A stretch of 64,000 bases of DNA from Apostichopus japonicus (GCF_037975245.1 NC_092573.1:18856265-18920264), one strand, 5' to 3'. Numbered from the stretch's first letter, positions 24,145-35,105 are shown. Notes: a model not told the origin generated them from the sequence alone. A program made the numbers and translations.

Positions 24145-24162
24145 TGGGGGCCTATCCGGGAA
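24145..24162 (+). other. Primer binding site, tRNA-Pro-like
   Basis: TGGGGGCCTATCCGGGAA lies just inside the LTR end. It resembles the tRNA-Pro primer site of the form TGGGGGCTCGTCCGGGAT known from many LTR elements, with several differences. Its position between the LTR end and a gag frame supports the reading. Confidence 0.6.
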
Positions 24163-24257
24163 AGGTTTACAAAATTTCTGACCTATCTGTTTGAAAGGAA
24201 TTTCATTTGTGAGAATTGTTGTTTCTAAAATTGTCTAGAGAGGAAACTGGAGAGAAC

Positions 24258-25685
24258 ATGGAGTTTGAACCGGAGGAATTTCTTAAAGATGTTACTTGGG
24301 AGAAATTTGATGGCCTAAAGAAGCCAGATTTGATGGCATTAGCCAAATATTATAGCTTAGGCATAAAGCAAGCAACGAGGAAACAAGTTGTAAAGAATGG
24401 GTTGATCGATGTGTTAGTTGACGAAGAAATTCTTGATGAGTCATGTTTGGAAAAAAAGGGTGAAATTCTGACAGAAATCGGCGGTGACGCCGTTCAGCTG
24501 AAACAGTTAGAAATTAAAATGGAAAAATCAAACTGGAGAAGGAAATCAGATTAGAACAGCAAAAGCAAGAAGTAGAACTAAAACGGCTCCAATCTGAAAC
24601 ACACCTGAAGGAATTAGAAATTCAGGCAAAGTATAAATCGGAATTTGACTCAACATCCTCCTCGTCAGCTCCTTGATCACAACCATATTTTGATGCCTTG
24701 AGACACATTAAATTGGTGCCGAAATTTACTGAAACAGAAGTAGATAAATATTTTGACACTTTGAGAAAGTGGCTGCGAACATGAAGTGGCAAAAAGAGGC
24801 GTGGACGCTGCTTTTACAGAGAAGTTTTGTGGGGAAAGCGCGGGAAGTGTATTCGGCTCTCCCTATGGAAATGAGTGACAACTACGATGAAGTGAAGCAG
24901 GCGATCCTCAAAGCCTATAAGCTGGTGCCAGAGGCATACCGACAGAGTTTAGGGGGGCCAGAAAAAATGATAATCAGACACATGTAGAATTTGCCAGAAT
25001 AAAGGAGCAAATGTTTGATAGGTGGCTCCACTCTAAGGATGTTGGGGAGAATTTTGCCAAATTACGACAGTTGTTCCTAATTGAGGAATTCAAAAGATGT
25101 ATCCACCCCGACATCAAAACTCATATTGATGAGAGAATGATTGACACCTTGCATGCTGCGGCAACGAAAGCAGATGACTTTGCCCTGACCCACAAACTGA
25201 GCCCAAATAAGTTTTACCAGGCTAGGAGCCAGAAACCCAAAATATACACAGGTGGAACCCCATATGTAAAAGGGACACCCAATTCAAAGGGAAACAGCAG
25301 CAAAGGGAATTCTGGGAGAACGAAACCACCAAGTGGGAGTGGATTCAAGAAGCAAGTTACTTGCTATAATTGTAACAAACCTGGTCATCTCATGTCACAA
25401 TGTTATCTGCTGCAAAATCAGAATTCCCAAAGAAAACAGGAGGGATCCTCAAAATCACCCCCTAACACAGTTGGATGTGTGGCCTCACAGAGGAATTCGA
25501 ATCGAATTGACGAGGAAATCCAAAAGAAGGAATTTCCTAAAAATCAAGTGAATAAGGAATTCCAACCATTCGTTATGGAGGGTAGAATATCAATTAGTGA
25601 TGATTGTTTGCCCCAACAAATTAAGATTGTTAGGGTGCAGAATTTAATGAGGGTGCAGAATTTAATGAACAGGACACTCGACTGA
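24258..25685 (+). pseudogene. Gypsy-type gag, broken (N-terminal domain, capsid-like region, CCHC knuckle)
   Basis: From ATG 24258 the frame encodes an acidic N-terminal region, then shifts frame near 24530 into a charged helical stretch (EQQKQEVELKRLQ). A stop follows near 24675, then a capsid-like block in another frame (about 24720-24945) with KVA.NMKWQKEAW, GKAREVYSAL and KAYKLVPEAYRQ. After another frameshift near 24960 the frame 25011-25685 continues with FAKLRQLFLIEEFK and ends with the zinc knuckle CYNCNKPGHLMSQC. This order is that of Ty3/Gypsy gag proteins of metazoans. At least two frameshifts and one stop make it non-functional. No protease or polymerase of the same element follows. 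Confidence 0.8.
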
Positions 25686-25699
25686 CAGAGCAGCTGATA

Positions 25700-26390
25700 A
25701 ATCCAAAAGGAGCTACTAGGCACCGAAATTACAATCACCTTTCAGAAAGCCATTGATAAAGCCAAAGCACATGAAACTACAGAGGAACATTATAATCGTT
25801 TTAGAAAGACACAGCACGATGTGATGGATGTTCCACAAGTAGACGCTGTTCGAGCCCTAAGAGAATGTTAAGTTTTGTGGTACCAAACACACCTTTGGTA
25901 AGGATAGATGTCCAGCAGCTAACAGTAGGTGTGAGATCTGTAAGAAGATTGGTCATTGGAAGGCACGATGTTTCCAGGCTAAAAGGAAAGGAGAGAAAGA
26001 ACCACAACTAAAAGACAAACTGGAAAAGAAACAGACACAAAACATAGACTCTGTTGAATTTGACTTTGAATCACTCAGTTTTGAATTGGTGGAGATTCTT
26101 GTTTGTGACAATACTGTAAGTCTCTGAACGGTAAAAATGATAAGTCAGATATGCCTAAAACCATTTCCAGTGGGGTTAATGTACAGCTACCAGGAAGAAA
26201 GGAAAATTTTACCTTAAAAGGAAAATAGATTCTGGGGCTGAGGGTAATGTCTTGCCTTATTGGCTGTATAAGTCGTTGTTTCCCAACCAACCGCTACAAC
26301 CATCCAACGCTAAACTCAATGCATATTGGGGTACACGGATTAAGAATTATGGTTGTGTGCCAATCGAGTGCTCTGTATCTCTGACATTAT
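25700..26390 (+). pseudogene. Second gag-protease fragment, K02A2.6-like Gypsy element
   Basis: Frames from 25700 contain TFQKAIDKAKAHETT, then two zinc knuckles, CKFCGTKHTFGKDRC and CEICKKIGHWKARC, and further on an aspartic protease block, KIDSGAEGNVLPYWLYKSLF, followed by YWGTRIKNYGCVPIECS. This is the gag-protease junction of a Gypsy lineage different from the preceding gag. Several frame changes break it, and it stops where a LINE fragment begins (about 26385). The abrupt change suggests truncation or nested insertion. Confidence 0.75.
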
Positions 26391-26600
26391 GATTTGGATG
26401 AATTTGAATAAGCTTAAATTAAACAATGACAAAACTGAGTTTTTCATAGCTGGTACAAAACAAAGTCTCCAAAAACTACCTCCACTTCAGTTGGAAGTTG
26501 GAAACTGCCATATAAACCCCTCCAGTGAAGTTCGTAATCCCGGATCATTTTTGATTCAGATTTTAAAACACGTTATTTCAATGACTACTCACTTAGGGGA
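26380..26600 (+). pseudogene. LINE (non-LTR) reverse transcriptase fragment
   Basis: The frame reads WMNLNKLKLNNDKTEFF, then GTKQSLQKLPPLQLEVG and SSEVRNPGSFL. This matches the part of CR1/L2/jockey-type reverse transcriptases just after the catalytic motif (pattern NKLKLN..KTEF and ..VRNLG). Only about 70 codons remain; the catalytic core and the rest of the LINE are missing. Confidence 0.7.
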
Positions 26601-27130
26601 TAGTACAGTTATAGCTTTAAAGTGATAGCATGCCTATTAGTGAAGATATTTACCTTCCCTTTGACCAAATTCAATGGTTTGCATTAATTTTGCCATGCAC
26701 TATCCGAGTTAGTATTGTTTTACTAAAATGTTATAACTTATATGTTTGGTAGTTAATCCGTATATTATGGGCAACATTCTTTTGTTTAGTATTAAGTTGT
26801 TTTTATTGGCAGACGAGATGCTTGTACTCTGTATTGCTATGCGTTGTATTAACACCGCTGCTAGTTTAGTTAAGATATCATAAAGATGCCAGTGCATGTA
26901 CACCTTTTTGGCCTTGGTTTTTAGGTGACATTAATATTTTGCTTCTAGGGTGCGTATATACTGTAGTCATTTTTCATATTTTTTACTTTTACTTATTTCT
27001 TCCCTTTGCAGTGTGTCAGGGGGTTTCATTTCATTCTTGCCCACTGCCCTCTTGATTTTAACCAATTATTAGGCTAATTTCATGTTTAAATACATGGTGC
27101 CACCAGATCAGTGGTGAAACAGAAAATGTT
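26601..27130. other. Non-coding gap between retroelement fragments
   Basis: AT-rich with no recognisable gene. It may include the 3' untranslated part of the LINE fragment; I cannot show that. Confidence 0.4.
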
Positions 27131-27853
27131 TGTAATGCTATTTATTGTTATGAAATAGTGATACCATCTCTTTGATGTTACCGAAAACCTCCATCGAGAC
27201 ACCTTACAGGCCCCTTATATATTTATCTAGGTCATGGATTCAGTTTTCCAACGAGAAGTTTTAACTATCTTATTGAATCTTGTCACAGGGCCTTTTCCCA
27301 AAATAGATTCCATTGTGTCTGTAGAACATTCGAGAAGGTTCTTCTCACGTGGTATGGAAGTTTCCATAGAAAGGGGTGGACTTCCAAACTCCCAACCAAT
27401 CAGGGCAGATCAGTGCCAGCACACTTATTTTTATATCGTTAAGTTAATACAGGATGAGCAGGTTATTGGCTGCCTTCTGATTGTGCGCAGTGGGATTTTC
27501 GTTGGAGTAATGTATAAAAGGCGGCATGGTCTCGCAAGTTCATTACTTCGTCGTGACTTCGTCGTGACTTCGTCACCATTTCATCACTCCTTCTAATTGC
27601 GTAATTGACGGAGTCAAATCATTGTAATTTTGTTTGTAAGAGAATCGACAGAGAAGAAATTATACCGAATCACTAATCAAATCCGATCTTGTCAAATTGT
27701 TTTTCTGAGAACTCATTGTTTTCTTCTATCTTCCGTTCGAGACGTCTCCTGAAGAAGCATAAAATACGGCATCAAGATAACCCCAGTACCTTTCTATCGC
27801 GAGTCCCGATATAATATTACTATCGGAGGAGTCAGGCTCGTCACAATATTACA
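27131..27853 (+). mobile_element. Candidate 5' LTR of a Gypsy element (723 bp)
   Basis: Starts TGTAAT and ends ATTACA (27848-27853), an inverted pair, directly followed by a primer-site-like TGGTAGAGATCGG. A TATA box (TATAAAAGG) lies at 27513-27521, and a short triplication of TCGTGACTTCG follows at about 27549-27578. The internal gag-pol begins 660 bp further on. No second copy of this LTR was found in the window, so the borders rest on the end motifs only. Confidence 0.5.
27513..27521 (+). promoter_or_regulatory. TATA box of the LTR
   Basis: TATAAAAGG followed by CGG and a pyrimidine-containing start region about 30 bp downstream, in the middle of the candidate LTR. Position and sequence fit an LTR core promoter. 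Confidence 0.6.
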
Positions 27854-27871
27854 TGGTAGAGATCGGTTGCT
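27854..27871 (+). other. Primer-binding-site-like sequence
   Basis: TGGTAGAGATCGG begins immediately after the LTR end ATTACA. Starting with TGG it can pair with a tRNA CCA end. I do not assign the tRNA. Confidence 0.4.
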
Positions 27872-28513
27872 TTCTTCAGGAACAAAACGGTAACAGAACT
27901 TTTCACAACTTTCGTTCGTTACGTTCAATAACGAACAGGAGATCTTTTTGCCCGAAGTATCAATGAGGAACACAACGTATGTTCACAACATTGCCTAACG
28001 GACACACTCTGCGATGGAAGTCAGCCTATACTAGCCAAAGTCTGTACACCGGATGCCGGAACCACTGATCTGTACACTAACATTAATCAACCCAGCATGC
28101 AGTTCGCGTTTGAACATTCGCGCAACTAGTACGTAGCATACTACAGCTCTAAACATCAGAACTGAACATTTTCGCAATCTAACTAAGCCTAGGCACTACC
28201 CGATGTCAACGGCGAACGAATCTGCAGTATACGAGATGTAGGCCTACCTGCTACTACCTGCCGATACTACTACTGCTAACCGAGGGACTTAAATCATCAT
28301 TTGCAGTTCCACTACCAGTTCTTAGTTAAGGGTGAGTGAAATCATGCCAATTTGTATCCCAACAACCCCTATTTGAGATCAGAGTGTACCGATAAGTTAT
28401 TTTAATCGTGTCCATGTATTGCATATTTGTTATTTGTATTACGTCGATAGTGTGTTCAAATAAGTCTAGGCTCATGTTGTATACTCGTAACTAGCCTAAT
28501 TGTATTCGGCATT

Positions 28514-29465
28514 ATGTCCGTCAGTGAACAGGAAACTTCGACCTCTGTTATGCAGAAACATAGGCCCACTGATTTTTTGCCATCACGATTTCAGGGCGAT
28601 GTAATTGATGCAGATTTAGCTGAAGCTCATTTTTTGGGATTTGAAGATTATTTAGAGGTGCATAAATTGCCGTCCCAAACCCCTCCTGTAGCGGAAGAAT
28701 GTACTGAAATTTGTCGCATATTTAAGCAAACACTTAAAGGACAGGCCAGACTCTGGATTGAAAACAAAAATTTTTCCAGTATTGCTGATCTCGCACACAA
28801 TTCCTCGCTCGTTTCAGTCCAGGGACTTCTTCTTTATGCAAAATCACAGGCATATCACATTTCACGCATTGAGCTATACGCCAGGTGATACAGCTCAAGC
28901 TCATTTGGCCAAAATTTCCAAAGCTGCAGCACCATTAAGTTATGGCGAGGATCAAATTAGAGATAGATTCATCTCGACCCTGCCTTTGCAATGCCGCTCA
29001 GCAGTGTTAATGTCTGCGTCACCACAAGCAACAATTGCAGATTTGGTCTTAAAAGTACAATGTTATTTTGACTTACAAATACAAAGTCAACCCACAGCTT
29101 CTTCCGAACCATTTATGGCAATGCACGACAAAGCGTCTTCTGTTCAGGCTTCTAATATTTCTGCATCTTCTGAGATACACGAGTTGTGTAACAAAATTCA
29201 GGAATTAGAAACTAAGTTTGATCAGTCACGTATGTCAAAATCACAAGACAATCCAAAAGATATGAGGCAAAGATATAGTTCTCGTGATTCTCGTGGTCCT
29301 AGGGCAGGTCGGAATGATAACAGGAGAAGGTTACCGTATTTTAATCCTTCAATCACATGTTATTACTGTCAAAATCGAGGTCATTTTGCACAATACTGCC
29401 AAATTCGCCTAAGCCATGAAATGGAGGCTAATGTAAACAGAGTACCAACACAGAATTTTCAGTAG
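28514..29465 (+). pseudogene. Gypsy gag with CCHC knuckle, one frameshift
   Basis: The ATG at 28514 opens a frame with FKQTLKGQARLWIENK, a usual Gypsy gag capsid motif. The frame is lost after about 28800, and the downstream part (to 29465) continues in the +1 frame with SYTPGDTAQAHLAKIS, RDRFISTLP and a zinc knuckle CYYCQNRGHFAQYC. Together about 315 residues, normal for gag. The leader 27872-28513 has no frame. The following protease lies in yet another frame. Confidence 0.8.
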
Positions 29466-29494
29466 GGAGCACTTATGATAGCACTCATCATACA

Positions 29495-30496
29495 GTGACT
29501 CCAGACAAAGTACCAAGAAAAGGAAGATCGAAACGTAAAGCAGATAATATTTGGAAGAATAGTAATATTCCTAGTTCTAAATATACAGGGAACGACCGTA
29601 ATGTGGATATTCAACTGGACACACGTAATTTTGTAAGAGGTACTTTACATGATGGTAAAGGAATTTCTCTGTTGTTTGATAGTGGAGCGACACGCTCCAT
29701 CATTTCTTCTTCTACAGTGCAAAATTCAAAGTATTTATCCTCTATACAACCAGTCTCAGTTGATGTAGTAAACCTAAAGTTGGGTAATGGTCAGTTTATT
29801 CATGCGTATAGCACGATAACATTTCAGGTCAAAATTCAGGGTCATGAATTTCAGCTATCTGCTTTAATCGCTGCAAACCTGACAGGTATTGACTTAATTT
29901 TAGATAGTCAAACTTTGCAGGAATTGAATGGATCTTTGGACTTTACCACAAACTGTTTTAGAATTAAACAAGCCAAAGTTTTCGTTAGGCCTGTGCAGAG
30001 ATTTGTTATTTACCCAGGTCAGCAAAGATACATTACTGTACAGGGACGTCTTCCACTATATGCACGAAATGCAGATGTGGTTATTAAACCGTTTCCTCTA
30101 ATATCTCGTATGTGTCCTTCACGAATGTTAGTGAAAATGCATAAAGGTAGAACAAAGAGTCTACCAAGGAACATGGGTAACCGGAAATTTTTTCTGCATC
30201 CTTCTCGCACAGTGGCTCATTTAGATTTAGCAGATATCATTACGGTCACAGAAGACGTACCTACTGATTCTCTAGATTTTCTCAATGTCATGAGAGACGT
30301 CGAAAAATGGCCTCTTTGTCGAACCAATTCTAATTCTAAAGAGAATCGTGATGAAATTACACGATATAATTTACATCGTTATCCACATTTAACAGATGAT
30401 GCCCCTGGTTTCCAAATCCAAACAGGAAATCATGAGAGAAAACATTCATTTGGAACAAAGTATTCTAAATGCTTCAGAAACAGAAAGCATTTATGA
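29495..30496 (+). CDS. Gypsy retroelement aspartic protease and spacer region
   Basis: An open frame of 333 codons. FDSGATRSII at about residues 61-70 (DNA near 29678) is the catalytic D-S/T-G motif of retroelement proteases, and GIDLILDSQTL further on fits the second conserved strand of the fold. It lies between gag and reverse transcriptase, as in Gypsy pol. The frame overlaps the start of the RT frame (from 30396) and changes there, so pol is no longer one reading frame. Confidence 0.75.
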   Translation: MTPDKVPRKGRSKRKADNIWKNSNIPSSKYTGNDRNVDIQLDTRNFVRGTLHDGKGISLLFDSGATRSIISSSTVQNSKYLSSIQPVSVDVVNLKLGNGQFIHAYSTITFQVKIQGHEFQLSALIAANLTGIDLILDSQTLQELNGSLDFTTNCFRIKQAKVFVRPVQRFVIYPGQQRYITVQGRLPLYARNADVVIKPFPLISRMCPSRMLVKMHKGRTKSLPRNMGNRKFFLHPSRTVAHLDLADIITVTEDVPTDSLDFLNVMRDVEKWPLCRTNSNSKENRDEITRYNLHRYPHLTDDAPGFQIQTGNHERKHSFGTKYSKCFRNRKHL

Positions 30497-31440
30497 ATTT
30501 CTAGACTCACATAGAGATGCATTTTCTCTTTATGGTGAATTATCTCACTGTCCAAATTATGAGGCTGATATTACTCTTACTAATGATGAGCCATTTTACA
30601 TACGTCCCTATAGACTTTCAGATGAGGACAAAGTCATTGTCCCCATTGAGCTTGACAAATTAGTGCGATTAGGAATCTTAGCGGTAGGACATCAGTCTTA
30701 TATCTCACCGGGTTTTCCTCATTCCAAAGAAGGGAACAAAAGACAAAAGGATTGTCACAGATTTTCGCTACTTGAACAGTAGAATAAAACGTCTCAATCA
30801 CCCATTTCCATTACTGAATGAGACTATCCATACCATAGGGTACTCTGGAGCCAAAATTTTGGGTGTTCTTGATTTAAAGTCTGCATTCTTCTGTCTGCCA
30901 CTCAGTGTTCATGCACAACAATATACAGGTATTGCTTCATTTCATGGAGGAAAGCATTATTATTATAAACGCCTACCACAGGGATTGAATTTATCTCCAG
31001 CGATCTTTCAGTCGCAAATTAATGATATTTTGGCGACGATCCCAAATTCAAATAAGTTCTGTATTGCTCATCATGACGATATTATTGTGTACAGTGCAGA
31101 CAAACAATCTCACCAACAACACCTACAGGCAATTTTTAAGGTTTTAATGGACAACGGATTGAAAATCTCTCCGAAAAAGTGTAGCATTTTTCAAAATTCA
31201 GTCCGATATATGGGACATTTGCTCTCAATAACCCCTGAAGGTGAAGCTTGTATTCAACCTTTGCATGACAGATGTGCAGCGATCAGGAACACACCGAAAC
31301 CACACAATGTTAAGTCAGTAAGACGATTTGTAGGTGCGGTTAATTATGTGGCTTCATTTTGTCTGCTATATCCTCACAATTTGGTGTCAGAAGTGGGATA
31401 TGTGGCAAAATTTGGCAATTTAATCAAATCAAGAGGGTAG
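30396..31440 (+). pseudogene. Gypsy reverse transcriptase, truncated, with HHDD in place of YxDD
   Basis: Two frames, 30396-30782 and 30772-31440, cover an RT domain. Its start (YIRPYRLSDEDK, LVRLGILAVG) is followed after a frameshift by GVLDLKSAFFCLPL (motif A), LPQGLNLSPAIFQ (motif B), AHHDDIIVYS (motif C), LKISPKKCSIF (motif D) and VRYMGHLL (motif E), with RRFVGAVNY just before the break at about 31370. The metal-binding DD is kept, but the usual Y two residues before is H. RNase H and integrase are missing; the sequence passes into another gag at 31453. Confidence 0.85.
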
Positions 31441-31452
31441 TGGTTAAGCAAG

Positions 31453-32167
31453 ATGTCTGGAAAGGCTGTGAGGAAGATCCAGAGGAGACTGGATGAACTT
31501 ACGATGGAGCTCAGGGTGGCCAAAGCAACAAAAAAAGAGTAAGGGACCCAACAACGTTTATGTGCTTCCACCGGAGAAGAAGCTCCGATCGCTCTCTGGA
31601 GCTGATGGGCGTCAGGTAGATAGTTTCATTGAGGATGTAAGGACAGCTATGAAACTGCGGAAGCTGACCAGAGTAAGTGCTGCAGACTTCATTATAGCTC
31701 ATCTAGATGGTCCTGCACGTAGGGAGATCCGCCACCGGCCTAGCAAGCTTAGCTCCGACCCTGACAAAATATTAGATGTCCTTAGAGATATGTTTGGAGA
31801 ACGATACACTCTTGGCTCTCTAATGAGGCAAGTGTGTAACTGTACTCAAGGTGACAGAGAGTCCACCTCTGACTTCGATTTCAGATAAATGGCACTGGCA
31901 GAAAAGCTATCTATGATAGATGATGCCCCTAATCCAGAAAGGACCATTAGGGAACAGTTCTGCGACGGGCTACGTGACAAAACATTACGCAGAGAGCTGA
32001 AGAGACTGCTGAAAGATGAAGTTGACATGTCCTACATCCAACTTCGAGACTGGGCCCTTGATATGGGAGAAGATGAGTCTCCTGGCCATGGCAAGAGGAT
32101 GGCAGCTGTTTCTCTTGAAAAGACTATCGGAGATAAGCTCTCTGGAAACTCTTTCCACAGCACTTAA
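31453..32167 (+). pseudogene. Separate gag fragment of another LTR retroelement
   Basis: ATG 31453 starts a helical lead (RKIQRRLDELTMEL) that shifts frame near 31540 into VYVLPPEKKLRSLSG, then DFIIAHLDGPARREIRHRP and DKILDVLRDMFGE. A TAA at 31886-31888 interrupts, and the same frame goes on with REQFCDGLRDKTLRRELKRL to 32167. These are standard gag capsid motifs of a Gypsy family distinct from the preceding element. It directly abuts the truncated RT, so one of the two was inserted into, or recombined with, the other. Confidence 0.75.
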
Positions 32168-32510
32168 AATATTATGAGACTGTTATATTATTATCTTATT
32201 GGCCACTGGTCTGGATCTTAGCGGGATGCTAGCTTCCACCCAAATTATGGATGTTTCGTGTTTCAGTTAATTGTTGTTTTTCAAGACGACTAATATAAAT
32301 CAACTCAACTAAATGACATCTAGTTGTACAACTTACTAAACCATTGGAATGACATTTAATTGGAAAGGAGTCCATTGTAGTTTAAGCAAAGCAAGATCTG
32401 AATGTGTCTAATTACAGAAGCAACAGCAAATACAAGCAAATACGTCGAAGTTTGAAGATCTAAAGTGTTTGCTGCTGAAGACCACCCCATCTCGAGATGA
32501 TTCGAGAAAG
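32168..32510. other. Short non-coding gap between retroelement and hAT fragment
   Basis: I see no gene or clear repeat end here. Confidence 0.4.
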
Positions 32511-32542
32511 CAGTTCAAGTAATCAAAGAACAAAGCCCAAAC

Positions 32543-32893
32543 ATGGTACTCAATGAAGATGACCTTTTCGACGAAATCACCTCACTGAGAGAATTCATAT
32601 CACCGAAATGGATGGATGGAACAATCCTACATCGGATATTTCAGTTTGTGGGAGGTGGGAGGAAGTTTTCTGTAAAGGAGGAAAATTTCCGGGCGTGTCA
32701 AGTCCCACATGCCAATCTCATGAAACTTGCCTCACTAGTTCTGTCTCTTCCGGGGAGTAATGCATCAGTAGAAAGGGTGTTTCCTCTCATGAATGACTTA
32801 TGGAACTCAGGGAAATCTCAGCTGAAGGTTGAAACAGTGAAAGCCATGCTGCAAGTCAGAACCAAGTATGTCTTGTGTGGAATTCAGCAATAA
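32543..32893 (+). pseudogene. hAT transposase C-terminal dimerisation region
   Basis: A frame of 116 codons contains MKLASLVLSLPGSNASVERV, then FPLMNDLWNSGKSQL and VETVKAMLQVR. This is the hATC dimerisation motif (L..L...LP.SNA.VER.FS..N) of hAT transposases and ZBED-like proteins. Only the last part is present; no catalytic DDE region or BED finger is seen upstream, where the frame is closed. A decayed transposon end rather than a gene. Confidence 0.8.
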
Positions 32894-32896
32894 GCT

Positions 32897-33365
32897 CAGT
32901 AGCACCAATGAAGAAAATACACTCTTCAGAGAAGTACACTAAGACCAATTGATCACGAATTTATGACACAAGCAACTCACAAGCACCTTAGGCACGTGAA
33001 AATTTTCCAAAGGGGAGGGGGACACCCCTTTCCCTTAGACCCCTCCCCCATATCAGTCACACAATAAATGTTCCTGATTCCATCAGGAAAATATGGTCAC
33101 CTGGTTTTAGGGAACAGTGTCTGAGGTCATACAACTGTAGAGTAGGTGAAGGCGTTATTTGGTGGGATTGTTAATTAAAGAAGGTGTCCAGTCTGAGTCT
33201 GCGTAGTCATCGAATTGGGTTCAGAGTTTTTCCTAATTATTCAAGGATTACATGACTCAAAATAGTTTTTGCATCCTGATGCACCACTTGCATTTTGCCA
33301 ATTACGCAGAAGCTGTTGATCATGAAGACCGGAATTATGACATGTTGTTCTTTGTCTGGATCCGA
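32897..33365. other. Non-coding stretch between hAT fragment and LTR remnant
   Basis: No coding signal. It includes a C/G-rich low-complexity patch near 33010-33050. Confidence 0.4.
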
Positions 33366-33456
33366 TCTTCGAGTGGACACTGCGAAGTGTGAAATATCGA
33401 GGGAGCAAAAGAACTGAAGTTTGGGGGTGAGTTTATCAATAACCTTAACTTTCAAC
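33366..33456 (+). mobile_element. LTR 3' end of a Gypsy element (first copy)
   Basis: These 91 bp recur at 35108-35198 with five differences. They are followed within three bases by a primer-binding-site-like sequence, so they should be the last part of a 5' LTR. The rest of the LTR to the left is not recognisable from a single copy. Confidence 0.65.
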
Positions 33457-33458
33457 GT

Positions 33459-33476
33459 TGGTGATCCCGACGTGAT
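33459..33476 (+). other. Primer binding site of the LTR element
   Basis: TGGTGATCCCGACGTGAT follows the LTR end. It is very close to the TGGTGACCCCGACGTGAT form I know from many metazoan Gypsy elements (one change). The tRNA is not assigned here. Confidence 0.65.
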
Positions 33477-33731
33477 ACTTCCTCGATATTTGCGTGTAAT
33501 TTCGAACTGATAAATTACCTTGAAAAGGTGACATTTTTTTTAAGACTCTATAATTAAAGACATCAGAATAGCCTATAAAGCGGGCGTCAGTTCATAATTA
33601 TTAACTGTGCAGTACAGCGCAGACTAGTACAACGTTATTTTGTAAACACTAGCATTTTTGCACCGTAGCATATAGCAGCATAGCCTGCAGTGTGTAGTTT
33701 CACACTTGTTGTATAGAATTACTTTGAGCCA

Positions 33732-34472
33732 ATGCCGGGGCATGTACGCTGTTTGTTCGTAGCTGATTCGAGAGCGAATTCATTTGACAGTTATAGGAAG
33801 CCTGCCGAGCATAATTTCAGCATAGACTTTATTATTTGTAGAGGCGCTAAAATCCAGGATTTAGTCGCTCCAAATTTAGCAAAGCTCGGGACCTACAGTG
33901 CCCATGACTGGGTTGTTGTAAAGATTGCTGCAGGCATTAATAATCTAACAGCCTTCGTATGGGACAGTAGATCGCATAAGCGTGTTCTCACAAGATCCTT
34001 TCTGAATGCAGATGGCCTCATCGCCTTATTGACAGATATTAAGGAACAGATTATTAGTATACACCCAAGGACTGTTGTTACATTTGTGACTATACCGACG
34101 ATTATATTTGCAAAATTCCAGGAATCTAAACACGCTAAAATCCTATGAGACAGTGAGTTACATACTATTCAGCTTGAACTGGATGCAATTTTGGACGATT
34201 CAAATCAAAGAATCGTCAAGCTCAACAAACCCACCCAACACGGTGTAACTCCTCAGAAATTAACTTGGCATACCTTCATTCGTGGAACCAGCAAGGGTCA
34301 AAACAGGCAAAAACGTGTGAGGTCAACCCTCCGCAACAGACCGGCTCAACTGTACTGCGGCCTTCAAGCAATATCTAAGTTGAAGCATTGTTGGTTCATC
34401 AAGACTTATCGGGCATTCGCAGCGGAACGCCCTGCCCTCAAGGAATACATACTTCGTAGTCGTCAACGTTAA
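33732..34472 (+). pseudogene. SGNH-hydrolase-like ORF upstream of gag in a Gypsy element, one stop codon
   Basis: One frame runs from ATG 33732 to 34472 (246 codons) with a single TGA at 34146-34148. It has CLFVADSRANSF near the start (an SGNH block I-like D-S), CRGAKIQDLV (block II-like G), and VVVKIAAGINNLTAF (block III-like G-x-N). Near the end, PAQLYCGLQAISKLKHCW sits where I would expect a G-L-H-P-S block V; here the His is Gln. The ORF lies between the primer site and gag. Predicted esterase/lipase-fold proteins of this kind occur in some mobile elements (CR1/L2 ORF1), but the role in an LTR element is unclear. The assignment rests on motif spacing only, and the copy is inactive by stop and missing His. 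Confidence 0.5.
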
Positions 34473-34542
34473 CACAGTAAGCAATTCCTATCGTAACATT
34501 ATCTGCAAACATTACTTTGTATACCATATTCATATTATCAAC

Positions 34543-35105
34543 ATGTCTAGCCCGGAAGACAAAACACCAGACCCTAAGGAGGATAGTGCCAGTACCCTTC
34601 TTAATGCAGTCAGTATTAAGGTGCCACCATTTTGAGTGAGCGACCCCATAGTTTGGTTTGTTCAGCTAGAAGCACAGTTTGCAACCAGGAGTATCACAGC
34701 CGAGGCAACAAAATTCGCCTATGTCATAGCAAGTCTGCAGCCAGACATCGCCTTGGAGGTTAGAGATTTACTCATAGATCCGCCTACAACAGACCAATAC
34801 ACCACCTTAAAACAGGAGCTGATCAAACGCATGTCCATCTCAGAGCAGAAGCGTTTTACCAAGCTGCTCGTCACTGAAGAATTAGTGGATCGCAAACCCA
34901 CACAGCTATTACGCAGGATGCAGCAGTTACTTGCTGGGAAGCCGTTGGAGGATAGTCTTTTTAAACAGCTATTCCTTCAGCGCCTTCCTATCAATGTGCA
35001 GCTGATCTTGCCTCAACTAGTGAGACTGTTAAGCTGGAGGAGTTAGCGCAGTTGGCTGATAAAATAATAGAAGCGACGCAAACCCCCACCACGTCACACA
35101 GCAGG
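34543..35105 (+). pseudogene. Gypsy gag (SDPxVWFxQxEAQF type), stop and frameshift
   Basis: From ATG 34543 the frame reads to KVPPF, then a TGA (34633-34635) where this family normally has Trp, then SDPIVWFVQLEAQFATRSI, YVIASLQPDIALEVRDLL and RKPTQLLRRMQQLLAGK. Near 35005 the frame shifts and continues as LASTSETVKLEELAQLADK to about 35105. These are the standard capsid motifs of a widespread metazoan Gypsy gag. It ends abruptly at the second LTR fragment, so knuckle and pol have been lost by an internal deletion. Confidence 0.85.

Noticed and set aside
27234-27596. Frame of 120 codons
   Set aside because: It lies inside the candidate LTR and spans its TATA box; LTRs of this type do not encode protein.
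29495-31440. Active autonomous Gypsy element
   Set aside because: Frames change between gag, protease and RT, and RNase H, integrase and 3' LTR are missing.
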